From: Gammaproteobacteria bacterium
Lineage (GTDB): Bacteria > Pseudomonadota > Gammaproteobacteria > UBA5861
Assembly (NCBI GenBank): GCA_022360445.1
Contig: JAKSCV010000070.1
Coordinates: 1-43,382 of the forward strand
Direction of reading: 5' to 3'
Length of the DNA: 43,382 nt
The position numbers and the translations under genes are program-made. Under the pieces are notes generated by a model, which was not told the DNA's origin, searched no databases, and saw only the letters and a program-made list of their open reading frames with translations. This document shows positions 32,858-41,418 of the stretch, in pieces; the first letter of the stretch is position 1, and every line of letters begins with the position of its first letter.

Positions 32858-35800
32858 TTAATCCGTTTGGCGAGCATTCACCATGCAACCCTGGCCGATT
32901 TGTTTTAGTTCGCGGCAAAAACCAGCGGCTTCTTGCTGACTCATATCTTCAACAATCACGCGATGATAAACCCCTTTTTGAGCACCGAGGTCCGCTTTGG
33001 TGATGTTCAGTTTCCGGCCTCCGAGTAATCCGGAAAACGTCATCCACTGGGTTGCTTTGATGTAAGACTCGGCGCTTTTTTCGGTGCGAAAAGCCGCCAG
33101 CTGAACGTAGTACCGCCCTGACTTTTGCTTCAGCGCCGTCTGGTTATTGGCTTTTAAAGCGGTCGACTGAGCAATAGGTTTTAAAGAGGATGCGCGTATG
33201 GGTTTCACCTTTGGGGTGCTTTCAGCTGGCGTGGAAGGTCGTGTCACCTTAAGCGAATCACTCAATCGCAATGTTTTGATCTGCTCTTGGCGCTTATTGG
33301 AAGATGCCACGTTCGTCGCTGGCGGTGATGACTGGGTGGAAACGGAAACAATATCCAGGCCGTTATGCACGCCACCGCGTTGACCAATCGTAACACTGGG
33401 TGGCAGCCGCAGAGGTTTGAGTGGCGCATTGCTGTCGATCTCGACGTGATATTGGCCGCTTGGAATGTGTTCAAATAAATAGTAGCCGTCGTAAGCGGTT
33501 TTTTCTGTGGCGACAATTTGGCCAGTCTGGGTATTAACCAAGTTCAATTTCACATGACTGAGCTCTCGAACAGTACCCTTGTCATTAATGTAAAATGTGC
33601 CGTCAATCTCGCCGGTTTTAATGAATGGCAAATAGAGTTCTGTGACTACGCCCGGGCGTGGTATGACTGAGTAACCGGCACTTGCCGGCGAAAGGGAAAT
33701 GTCCTCCCAGGTGTTAGGCATGACTTGGATATCCGTACGCAGGTCCGCTGTCATGTACTCAATAAAGGCAATACCATCGGCATTGGATTTAGCCCGGTGA
33801 TTGCCCTGCACGGCGATCACTTCTGCGTCTTTTATGGGTTCATCATCGTTATCCCACTTGCCGTTGGCATTTTTGTCCCAAAACATATAAACACGTACCG
33901 TGCCGGAATGACCTCGGCTACGTTTGTTAAAAGCCAGTTTGCCTTCGCTGTTTTCGCTTAAATCGGTTGTGAGAAAAATGAACCCTCTGTAACGTTCTTC
34001 AGAGTCGTAACTCAGGGTTGGGGTGAAGACGAGTTGTTTGATATGCCAATTGAAACCAGAAACATATTTCGTTAAGTCGTCATTACCATTTTGCCCCAGT
34101 GCATGATCGACGCGGAAGTTAGCGCTCAGGTTTTTCCGCATCTTAATCGTCGTGTTTAAATAGCCACTTGTCAGCTCGTTTTCCGGCTCTATCCCATACC
34201 GAAGGCCTGTCCTGAAGCGGAACGGCCCCCACCGTGAACCGAGCCTTAAACTGCCGGTTGTCAGTTCTTCATCACGGCCATCACTGTGTTCTGTGAGTTG
34301 ATATCGTAAAGAGTGATTCCATGACAGTTTACCCAAGTGCCCAGAAAGGGAGTTGCTGGCGATGAGGTCTTCGGATTCATCACTTTTTTGTCTGCTGATG
34401 CTTGTGGCTGTGCTGACTTTGCCAATAGGCCCTAATAATGACAGCTCACTTTTTCCTGTAATCATCCGGTCTTTGTCTTCTTCATCCAGAATTAATAAGC
34501 CGGTATTTTTGATATGACTGGCTCGAATACCAAACTTTCCCAACGGGGCAGAGAGTGAAACCGAATAGCCGTTTTCGCCCATAGAATCACGGCTGGCGCC
34601 TACGGCCCCGAATAGGCTGGAGAATGAAAAAATCAGATCGAGTGATTGATAGTCTACGCGCTCTTCTTCAATCGTGGACAGCTGTAATCCGCCTCGCAGG
34701 CTAAGATTCCGAGTCAAGCCATAAGTGAACTCGCTGACGACTCGGGGGTCGTTGGGGCTATCGGTCGCTTTCTGTTCATCGGTTTCGATCAGGGTTTTGC
34801 CCTGTTCAGTGATGGAGGCGCTATAAGCAAAAACACCCGGTTCGCTCATACCCGAGCCAATGCGGTAGGTTTTGGTTTCCTGGCGTTCCTGACCATTCGG
34901 GCCATAGAACACGAGTTTAATGGTGTTTTTGCCGAAGGTAAGCGGGACATCTTTAAATAGATAGCGACCCGATGGAGCATCTCGTTCGACACCGATTAAT
35001 ATGTTATTCCGGTAGAGCTCGACTTCCCAGTCATTAAGTAAATCGCCTTCAAAGTCAACCGTATCAAAAATAGTGTTTCTAAACAGATCCCGGTTGGTGA
35101 ATTTTATGCCGCGTTCAACCGGGCGGGTTAGAAAGGGCAGATACGGAGGGGCTGTGTCACCGATGGAAAATTGTGTTAAGCCAAGGGGGCCGAAAAGCTC
35201 TCCTTCGGCATCTGAGCGCCAAAAATTCAACCGGGCGTTAGCGATTTCGTTTTCATTCGTGCCGTTAAGGAATAATAATGAGTCCATGTAAGCAATTTCG
35301 CCGGATGAGATTAATGAGTACGTCACGTTGATGTCAGCGTCATCATCTTCATGTTCGCGGTAGCTGTTGTAATTGAGCGTAAATTTGAGGTTGGGGGAAG
35401 AAAGAAATTGATAAGGTGTTTCTTTGAGAGGTAGTTTTGCCGGCTCGGTTTCACTCAATGTTGTCACAGATCGGTTGTAACGGGCCAGGCGCTTTTGGAA
35501 GGGCAGCTCCTCCCTCGGGTGAGCCTCAATCGTTAATGTCGAAAACTGGAGTGAAAGGTCCACGGGAAACCAAATCGACAGTAAGCGGTTATCTACTAAA
35601 AGGTCATTGCCCTGAACAATAACCTGGTCGGGTTTATAGTTGCTCTCCTGGCCGGCAATACGAACGGTGTTAATTGCCGTATCAAGAAAAAAAGTACGGG
35701 ATTCGTGAATAAACCAGCCTGTGACGGTGGCTTGATTATTTTCAAGGGTGATATCCAGAGGGAACTCAAAGGCATCGGCAATGTCGTACAAGGAAAGATA

Positions 35801-36019
35801 CACGTGATCGCCCTGGCCATAGCCGACAAGATTGTTCGTTAGCACCGTCTTATCGACCGTTAAGTCGAGAATGAGTAAATCATCTTCAGAGATAATTTCA
35901 GCTGACGCTAAGCTGGTACAAGCAAGACAAAATATCACAAGGCTAGACAACAGCTGTCGTATCGTTACACTTTGTTTGCTTTGAGCACAGACAGACTTGG
36001 CTAGTGTTTTTTTGATCAT
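32858..36019 (-). CDS. Usher-like outer-membrane protein with C-terminal SPOR domain
   Basis: About 1053 residues from the ATG at 36019, which gives a normal signal peptide (LLSSLVIFCLACTSLASA, cut near residue 40). A TTG 72 bases further up has a better ribosome site but an odd lead-in. Order: periplasmic beta-rich N-domain (about 41-200), long region of alternating strands typical of an outer-membrane barrel (about 210-700: SLRLGSRWGPFRFRTGLRYG and similar), SdrD-like Ca-binding domain with VYMFWDKNANGKWDNDDEP (about 708-727), carboxypeptidase-regulatory-like domain (about 810-870: YDGYYLFEHIPSGQYHVEI), Ser/Pro/Thr/Lys linker (about 890-965) and SPOR domain (about 967-1048: YYVQLAAFRTEKSAESY). 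SPOR domains bind glycan strands stripped of stem peptides. I infer a fibre-translocating usher tethered to the cell wall; no classical PapC signature is claimed. Confidence 0.75.
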   Translation of the reverse strand: MIKKTLAKSVCAQSKQSVTIRQLLSSLVIFCLACTSLASAEIISEDDLLILDLTVDKTVLTNNLVGYGQGDHVYLSLYDIADAFEFPLDITLENNQATVTGWFIHESRTFFLDTAINTVRIAGQESNYKPDQVIVQGNDLLVDNRLLSIWFPVDLSLQFSTLTIEAHPREELPFQKRLARYNRSVTTLSETEPAKLPLKETPYQFLSSPNLKFTLNYNSYREHEDDDADINVTYSLISSGEIAYMDSLLFLNGTNENEIANARLNFWRSDAEGELFGPLGLTQFSIGDTAPPYLPFLTRPVERGIKFTNRDLFRNTIFDTVDFEGDLLNDWEVELYRNNILIGVERDAPSGRYLFKDVPLTFGKNTIKLVFYGPNGQERQETKTYRIGSGMSEPGVFAYSASITEQGKTLIETDEQKATDSPNDPRVVSEFTYGLTRNLSLRGGLQLSTIEEERVDYQSLDLIFSFSSLFGAVGASRDSMGENGYSVSLSAPLGKFGIRASHIKNTGLLILDEEDKDRMITGKSELSLLGPIGKVSTATSISRQKSDESEDLIASNSLSGHLGKLSWNHSLRYQLTEHSDGRDEELTTGSLRLGSRWGPFRFRTGLRYGIEPENELTSGYLNTTIKMRKNLSANFRVDHALGQNGNDDLTKYVSGFNWHIKQLVFTPTLSYDSEERYRGFIFLTTDLSENSEGKLAFNKRSRGHSGTVRVYMFWDKNANGKWDNDDEPIKDAEVIAVQGNHRAKSNADGIAFIEYMTADLRTDIQVMPNTWEDISLSPASAGYSVIPRPGVVTELYLPFIKTGEIDGTFYINDKGTVRELSHVKLNLVNTQTGQIVATEKTAYDGYYLFEHIPSGQYHVEIDSNAPLKPLRLPPSVTIGQRGGVHNGLDIVSVSTQSSPPATNVASSNKRQEQIKTLRLSDSLKVTRPSTPAESTPKVKPIRASSLKPIAQSTALKANNQTALKQKSGRYYVQLAAFRTEKSAESYIKATQWMTFSGLLGGRKLNITKADLGAQKGVYHRVIVEDMSQQEAAGFCRELKQIGQGCMVNARQTD

Positions 36020-36535
36020 GATAAATAGGTGATTACCCAGTACATGAAGCTGCTGAAAAACGCATCCCGCATTGACCCTGCAGTACTTCAATGCATTCCT
36101 GCTAACTCATGTGATGTGAAACTCGAACCAAAACCCTGCGGAATGTTTCTTTAGGTTCAAGTGTAACTTCCTGTTACCAGTCACACGGTGCCGTCCCTGT
36201 GCTGATCCATGTTGGCGGATTGAAGGTCAGCAAAATGGTGAATACGAGACGCGTTTTTCAGTAGCTTCTTTTGTTTCACTCTTGGAAGCAGGGTTCATGC
36301 CATGACTCTATATTGATTTTCAAAATTGATATTTGAATCAATGCAAGTTATTGAAAAGATTGAATTCTTGCTGGCTTCTCCGTGCGCTCTTAATCTTTCT
36401 TTTTCACGTTTTCTTGTAGCCTGTCAAATTTTTGGTGGCAAAAAATTGCCGCTGGAGACAAGCTGTCGCCGATGGGTGATATCATTAGCCCCATAAAACA
36501 TTTGAATTAATAAAGACAAAGAAGGGTTAATAAGT
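36020..36535. other. Intergenic region between the fibre operon and the CaiB-like gene
   Basis: About 500 bases, divergent promoters expected for both sides, no credible gene. Seen: an AT-rich palindromic segment at 36312-36342, a small GTAAC-TTCCT-GTTAC repeat at 36163-36177 and GGCAA-AAAA-TTGCC at 36437-36450. I cannot assign a promoter with confidence. The length and the several dyads suggest regulated expression of the fibre operon. Confidence 0.4.
36312..36342. repeat. AT-rich dyad upstream of the fibre operon
   Basis: ATTGATT (36312-36318) and AATCAAT (36336-36342) are perfect 7-bp arms. The interior (TTCAAAATTGATATTTG) is itself nearly self-complementary with a two-base offset. It may be a binding site for a dimeric regulator or a nucleoid protein. 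No T-run follows. Confidence 0.4.
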
Positions 36536-37714
36536 ATGTTACCGCTTGAAGGCATTACCATTATTTCACTCGAACAAGCTGTTGCGGCGCCATTTGCCAC
36601 ACGACAATTAGCGGAACTTGGAGCACGAGTCATCAAAGTTGAACGGCCTGAAGTTGGCGACTTTGCACGGAGTTATGACGAACGCGCAAAAGGTCTTGCT
36701 AGCCATTTTGCTTGGCTGAATCGTTCTAAAGAAAGCTTAACACTGGACTTAAAGCAACCAGAAGGCCAGAAAATACTGGCTGCATTGGTTGAAAAGGCGG
36801 ATGTTTTTTTACAAAATCTTGCGCCGGGTGCAACAGAACGACTCGGATTTGGTTCCGATGCCTTGCGTGAAAAATACCCCCAACTGATTGTCTGCAATAT
36901 CTCGGGCTATGGTACGGATGGGCCCTATCAAAAGAAAAAAGCGTACGACCTGCTGATTCAGTGTGAGGCCGGTATGCTGTCAATCACAGGTACGGAAGAG
37001 ACGCCTTCCAAAGTGGGTATTTCCGTGGCCGATATTTCAGGCGCCATGTATGCCTACAGCGGTATTTTGACAGCTTTGTATCAACGGACGCAGACGGGGC
37101 AGGGTACCGTTTTAGATGTTTCCTTGTTTGATACGCTCGGCGAGTGGATGGGGTTTCCTGCGTATTTCGCTTACGAGGGTGCGGAACCGCCCAATCGGAC
37201 GGGCGCCAGCCACTCAGCCATCGCGCCCTACGGCCCCTTCACGACAGGTGACAATGAACAAGTCAATCTGGGTGTTCAAAATGAACGCGAATGGGCAAAA
37301 TTTTGTGACATTGTGATACAGCGTCCCGACCTGATCCAAGACGACCGGTTTAACAGTAATTATAAGCGAGTCACTCATCGTGATGCGTTGACGGCATTAA
37401 TTAATGAAGCACTTTCTACCTTATCAACCGAAGAAGTGGTTAAACGGCTTGATGAAGCCTCGATTGCCAATGCGCGTATGAATACGATGGCCGGTTTCTG
37501 GAATCACCCGCAATACGCAGCGCGTGATCGATGGACCCACGTGGAATCACCGGTTGGTCCATTAAAAGCCCTCAAACCGCCAGTGATTATGCGAGATTCA
37601 GACTACAAAATTACTGCAATTCCGGCTTTAGGCGGCAATAATGACGACATTCTGCGAGAAATCGGATACAACGAAAGTGATATTCAAAAGCTAAGGCAAG
37701 AGGGTGTGATATAA
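36536..37714 (+). CDS. CaiB/BaiF family (class III) CoA-transferase
   Basis: 392-residue enzyme moving CoA between carboxylic acids. N-terminus LEGITIISLEQAVAAPFATRQLAELGARVIKVERPEVGDFAR is typical. The catalytic Asp is at about residue 138 in KKAYDLLIQCEAGMLSITG. Other conserved parts are SGYGTDGPY, GTVLDVSLFDTLGEW and SPVGPLKALKPP. The resemblance to C4/C5-dicarboxylate transferases (mesaconyl- or succinyl-CoA type) is suggestive, but the substrate is unproven. It is a single gene with its own promoter region, followed 32 bases later by the DUF2782 gene. A metabolic link to the acyl-CoA carboxylase genes elsewhere in the window is possible. Confidence 0.85.
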   Translation: MLPLEGITIISLEQAVAAPFATRQLAELGARVIKVERPEVGDFARSYDERAKGLASHFAWLNRSKESLTLDLKQPEGQKILAALVEKADVFLQNLAPGATERLGFGSDALREKYPQLIVCNISGYGTDGPYQKKKAYDLLIQCEAGMLSITGTEETPSKVGISVADISGAMYAYSGILTALYQRTQTGQGTVLDVSLFDTLGEWMGFPAYFAYEGAEPPNRTGASHSAIAPYGPFTTGDNEQVNLGVQNEREWAKFCDIVIQRPDLIQDDRFNSNYKRVTHRDALTALINEALSTLSTEEVVKRLDEASIANARMNTMAGFWNHPQYAARDRWTHVESPVGPLKALKPPVIMRDSDYKITAIPALGGNNDDILREIGYNESDIQKLRQEGVI

Positions 37715-37746
37715 CGCCTTATCAGCTTTTAACAGGCGAGGCCGAT

Positions 37747-38055
37747 ATGAAAAGATGGATGTTGTGGTTACTGATGATTTTGTCACCAGTTGTTGGGGCC
37801 GAGACGAACGGGCGACAACCGGGCAGTCAAACAGTCGATGCTTTGGAACCTAAAGTGACAATTACGCCCTCAGACGGTGAGCGCATCATTGAGTACCGTG
37901 CAAATGGTCGAGTGTTTATGGTCAAAGTTCAGCCTGTTAAAGGACCGGCTTATTTTCTAGTCGATTCGGATGGAGATGGCTCACTGGAGACGAAACGCTT
38001 CTCGATAAAAGACGAAGCTTTTGCTCTGCCGCACTGGGTTTTATTCCGATGGTAA
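37747..38055 (+). CDS. DUF2782 exported protein
   Basis: 102-residue protein with signal peptide MKRWMLWLLMILSPVVGA. The conserved core (PKVTITPSDGERIIEYRANGRVFMVKVQPVKGPAYFLVDSDGDGSLETKR, ending LPHWVLFRW) is the DUF2782 pattern. Function unknown. The family is a regular neighbour of homoserine kinase and often polA in gammaproteobacteria. It is kept here directly ahead of thrB. Confidence 0.88.
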   Translation: MKRWMLWLLMILSPVVGAETNGRQPGSQTVDALEPKVTITPSDGERIIEYRANGRVFMVKVQPVKGPAYFLVDSDGDGSLETKRFSIKDEAFALPHWVLFRW

Positions 38056-38086
38056 TATCAACACCCAACGGACAGATTTAAACTCA

Positions 38087-39034
38087 TTGGCTGTTTACAC
38101 AACGCTGGCCGAGTGGCAAATTCAATTGCTGCTGCAAGAATATGATATCGGTGACCTGGTGTCCTTTGAAGGCATTCAGCAGGGTATTTCTAATACAAAT
38201 TATATTCTTGAAACGACTCAAAGCCGTTTTGTACTGACGCTGATTGAACAACCCTCATCGGCAAGCCTCCCGTTTGTTTTTAACTTGATGAAAGATTTAT
38301 CAGCCAAGGGCATACCTTGTCCTGAAATCATGGAGACGGCATCGGGTCGTTTGTGGTCTTCCTTGTATGGCAAGCCAATGGTTATTACACGCGCTATGCT
38401 TGGTGAAAGCCTTGTAATGCCTACACGCAGCCACTGTGTACAATTAGGCGAACTGTTGGGAAGCCTACACTTAGCCGCGAGAGACTTCCCACTAAGTAGA
38501 AACAACCCGCTTGGCAGACCGTGGGCAAAGACAACGGCCGCCAATCTGCTGCCTGTGATTACTCAGCCAGAGAGAAAAACACTCGAGGCGTTTATGCCTC
38601 TATTACTAAAAGCAAGTGATATGAACTTGCCAACAGGAGTGATCCACGGTGATGTATTTCGTGACAATATTTTCTTTGAACAAGGCGTAATCAGTGCCGT
38701 TTTGGACTTCTATTTCGCGTGTACGGATATGCTGATTCTGGATCTGGCGATGTCGGTTCTTGACTGGTGCCAGAGTCCTGACGGAAAGTTTGAGACAAGC
38801 AAGGTAACTGCACTTATGAGGGCTTACCATAAGGTCAGGCCATTGACACTGGCAGAGATTGCGGCCTGGCCTTTGATGATACAAATGGTCATCGCCCGTT
38901 TTTGGCTCTTGCGCTTACAGTGCAAATATACGCTGCAGCAAACGAATCAGACGCTCCCGTTTTCCCGGGCCCCCGAACGTATGCAGGCGATGCTAGCGTC
39001 TACTGAGGCTTTTTCGGCACTGAAGTATTTCTAG
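38087..39034 (+). CDS. thrB: Homoserine kinase (ThrB, APH-fold type)
   Basis: 315-residue kinase phosphorylating homoserine in threonine synthesis. It has the aminoglycoside-phosphotransferase fold, not the GHMP fold of E. coli ThrB. Catalytic loop IHGDVFRDNIFFEQGVISAVLDFYFA (about residues 185-210) contains HGD, DN and the metal Asp. N-terminus LAVYTTLAEWQIQLLLQEYDIG matches the usual family start (M-x-VYT-x-L). I therefore start at the TTG at 38087, although the frame is open to 38021 inside the DUF2782 gene and the ribosome site is weak. The last four bases overlap the convergent CDF transporter gene. Confidence 0.92.
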   Translation: MAVYTTLAEWQIQLLLQEYDIGDLVSFEGIQQGISNTNYILETTQSRFVLTLIEQPSSASLPFVFNLMKDLSAKGIPCPEIMETASGRLWSSLYGKPMVITRAMLGESLVMPTRSHCVQLGELLGSLHLAARDFPLSRNNPLGRPWAKTTAANLLPVITQPERKTLEAFMPLLLKASDMNLPTGVIHGDVFRDNIFFEQGVISAVLDFYFACTDMLILDLAMSVLDWCQSPDGKFETSKVTALMRAYHKVRPLTLAEIAAWPLMIQMVIARFWLLRLQCKYTLQQTNQTLPFSRAPERMQAMLASTEAFSALKYF

Positions 39035-39957
39035 GTTGTTGGTCGGCTACGAAATGTTCGAGCCTCAGCCTCAATGAATATTTTGCTCACTTGCCGATGC
39101 TTTTGTTTGATTTTTGTATCCAGTAGGGCAATACATTTTTCAATCTCATCAGCTGAAATATGATCACTGAAATTTACACTGATATTAACCAGGACATGCT
39201 CTGGACCAAGGTGTATGGTGAGCACCTCATTGACATGGCTGATTTCAGGCTGTTTGCTTAAAAGCCGCCGAATATCACTGACAACACGCGGGTCAGCACT
39301 TTCTCCAATCAATAAGCCTTTGGTTTCAATAGCCAGCCATAAGGCCGTTGCACCCAATATCAGTCCAATTACCAATGAGGCGATGCCGTCAAAAATGATC
39401 AGCCCAGTCAAGTCGATGATAATCAATCCACCGAGTGCAACAAGTAACCCCAACATTGCGGCACTGTCTTCAAAAAGCACAACGAATAAACTGGGGTCTT
39501 TCCCGCTGCGGACAGCCTGGAGGTAGCTTGCCTTACCTTTTTGTTTGCGGAATTCTTTAAATGCAATAAACCAGGCACCACTTTCAAAAACCAATGCGAG
39601 GCAAAGCACGATATAGTTGATGAATGGGCTTTCAATACCATGTGGGGCTTGAATGCGCTGAATACCTTCATAAATCGATACCCCGGAGCCTACGGCAAAA
39701 ATCAGGATTGCCACGACAAAGCTCCAGAAATAAATTTCCTTTCCATAGCCAAAAGGAAAATGCTCATCAGGGGGCTTATTTGCGCGCTTTAAGCCGTGGA
39801 GCAACAAAATCTGGTTACCGGTATCTACGAGTGAATGAATACCTTCAGATAACATGGCTGAACTCCCGGTTATGGAAGCAGCAATAAACTTGGTGATGGC
39901 GATGAGCCCATTGCCGATGAGTGCGGCGTAAATAACTTTTTTTGATGCGTTCGCCAT
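39031..39957 (-). CDS. Cation diffusion facilitator family metal transporter
   Basis: 308-residue inner-membrane transporter, probably exporting zinc or other divalent metals by proton antiport. The six-helix domain includes AALIGNGLIAITKFIAASITGS, the metal-site helix AMLSEGIHSLVDTGNQILLLHGL (about residues 34-56) and VLFEDSAAMLGLLVALGGL (about 158-176). A C-terminal cytoplasmic domain holds LTIHLGPEHVLVNISVNF. It resembles the ZnT9-like branch. No regulator is adjacent. It converges with thrB, with a four-base overlap of stop regions. Confidence 0.9.
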   Translation of the reverse strand: MANASKKVIYAALIGNGLIAITKFIAASITGSSAMLSEGIHSLVDTGNQILLLHGLKRANKPPDEHFPFGYGKEIYFWSFVVAILIFAVGSGVSIYEGIQRIQAPHGIESPFINYIVLCLALVFESGAWFIAFKEFRKQKGKASYLQAVRSGKDPSLFVVLFEDSAAMLGLLVALGGLIIIDLTGLIIFDGIASLVIGLILGATALWLAIETKGLLIGESADPRVVSDIRRLLSKQPEISHVNEVLTIHLGPEHVLVNISVNFSDHISADEIEKCIALLDTKIKQKHRQVSKIFIEAEARTFRSRPTT

Positions 39958-40147
39958 ACGAAACCTAATGGGTATAAACAGAATTTTGTGTGCTATTAAG
40001 GGTACCGCGTTTGATCACGCTCCGCATGGGTAGAGTGACAGAATTGTATTTGCAGAGGCAGGTCACCGGCATAGAGAAGGACTCAAGTTAAAACATGAAC
40101 TGCCAATACATTTAGAAGCAGTATGCAGTTTAATTTTTTAGAGGGTT

Positions 40148-40702
40148 ATGAAAATGATTGTAAGTCAAGGTTTTAGCAAAGGCTTCACTCTGATTGAACT
40201 TGTGGTTGTCATGGTCATTTTAGGCTTGCTCTCAGCGGTGGCGGTGCCAAAATTTCTGGACCTAAGTGCCGATGCAGAAGCCGCCTCAGTAAAGAATATA
40301 TTGGGGTCATTGCGAAGCGGATTGAGCATAAAAGTAGCCTCTGGGCTGATCAGTGGAACAGATATCAGCACCTGGCGATATAACGGTTCTGCGGCATTAT
40401 CTCCCATGGAAGATCTACTTGCAGATAAACCAGAGAGCTATATCGGGCTGAGGACTTCGGGGTCAGCGCCGGTCGAAAACGGTGTGTGGTGGGATCGTCA
40501 AACTTCAGCGACTAATAATTGGGTCATGTACTCCTTGAAAAAGGATACTATCATTACCAATCCTGACGGGTCCGCCGGTGGTGGTTGGAGCAACAATGGC
40601 AAGAATATTATCCATCGCATTGAGGCCATTACCGAAGATGGCAACACGGTAGGGTTGACGTTGACTCCTTCGGCAAACTTTGACTTCGCCTGGGCGAAAT
40701 AA
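40148..40702 (+). CDS. Type IV pilin-like prepilin (MSHA/GspG-like)
   Basis: 184-residue prepilin. The processing site KG|FTLIELVVVMVILGLLSAVAVPKFLDLSADA has the G at residue 12, mature Phe at position 1 and Glu5. The N-terminal hydrophobic helix is followed by a globular domain with WWDRQTSATNNWVMYSL and a C-terminal strand. A prepilin peptidase (PilD) must act in trans. The second ATG (40154) is better spaced from GAGGG than the first. No pilus assembly ATPase or platform gene is adjacent. Instead, an ABC ATPase gene follows after 59 bases in the same direction. Confidence 0.85.
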   Translation: MKMIVSQGFSKGFTLIELVVVMVILGLLSAVAVPKFLDLSADAEAASVKNILGSLRSGLSIKVASGLISGTDISTWRYNGSAALSPMEDLLADKPESYIGLRTSGSAPVENGVWWDRQTSATNNWVMYSLKKDTIITNPDGSAGGGWSNNGKNIIHRIEAITEDGNTVGLTLTPSANFDFAWAK

Positions 40703-40761
40703 GCCAGAACGGCGTACTCGCAACAGGGACGATAAAGTCAGTTAAATGTAATCGTGAGAGG

Positions 40762-41418
40762 ATGATGGATACATCCACCCTTATCTTGCTGGGCCACAAT
40801 GGAGCAGGGAAGTCGACGTTGATACGTCACTTTCTCGGTTATTACCGCCGGGAAAGTGATCATCCGTTCCTGAAAACCTGGCGGGATATTCAACCACTGG
40901 ATAAGCAGAAGCTGGGTTTTGTCCCCGAGTTACCCTGGCTGGACGCTCAACTTACAGGTCGAGAACAGTTTCAGCTCATGGCTGGTCTTAAATCGTGCCG
41001 GATCAGCCGGGATGACATGGCGCACTTAACTCAGAGGGTAGGCTTGGATACCGGAGCGCTTGATCATCCGGTCAGCCATTACTCAAAAGGGATGAAGCAG
41101 CGTTTACTCATTGCGTTGGCTTTGATTAATGAGCCAATGGTTTTGCTGCTGGATGAACCTCTTTCGGGCTTAGATCCTTTTGGGCATGAACAGATCATGT
41201 CCCTGTTGTTGGCATTAAAAGCGGATAAACACCTCATTATCTCAACCCATCAGCTGGATGATGCCTGGAAACTGGCTGATCAAATATGGGTATTACAAAA
41301 CGGTGTGCTTGTTTTCCAAGGGCCGCGTCCGGACTCTGCAGATGCGCTGAGTCAACTCTACTTTCGTTATCCCCCGCATGGCGCGGACAGTGTCCACCGG
41401 AACGCATCATTATGTTGA
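40762..41418 (+). CDS. ABC transporter ATP-binding protein with short N-terminus
   Basis: 218 residues. Walker A GHNGAGKST (residues 11-19), Q-loop region GFVPELPWLDAQLTGREQF, signature HYSKGMKQR (about 108-116), Walker B MVLLLDEPLSGLDPFG (about 130-145) and H-loop LIISTHQLDDAW. Walker A normally starts near residue 35-40; here only 10 residues precede it. The two first beta strands with the A-loop aromatic that stacks on adenine are therefore absent. The upstream frame stays open for about 85 bases but has no start codon and no such sequence. The gene is either adapted to this or damaged. It overlaps the permease start by seven bases. Confidence 0.88.
   Translation: MMDTSTLILLGHNGAGKSTLIRHFLGYYRRESDHPFLKTWRDIQPLDKQKLGFVPELPWLDAQLTGREQFQLMAGLKSCRISRDDMAHLTQRVGLDTGALDHPVSHYSKGMKQRLLIALALINEPMVLLLDEPLSGLDPFGHEQIMSLLLALKADKHLIISTHQLDDAWKLADQIWVLQNGVLVFQGPRPDSADALSQLYFRYPPHGADSVHRNASLC

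Noticed and set aside
38021-38086. Upstream extension of homoserine kinase
   Set aside because: Overlaps the conserved end of DUF2782 and adds residues foreign to the family; the TTG at 38087 fits the family N-terminus.
40098-40130. AACTGC ... GCAGTT dyad followed by TAATTTTTTA upstream of the pilin gene
   Set aside because: The loop is 21 bases and the stem only six pairs, with no gene ending nearby on that strand; too weak to call a terminator.
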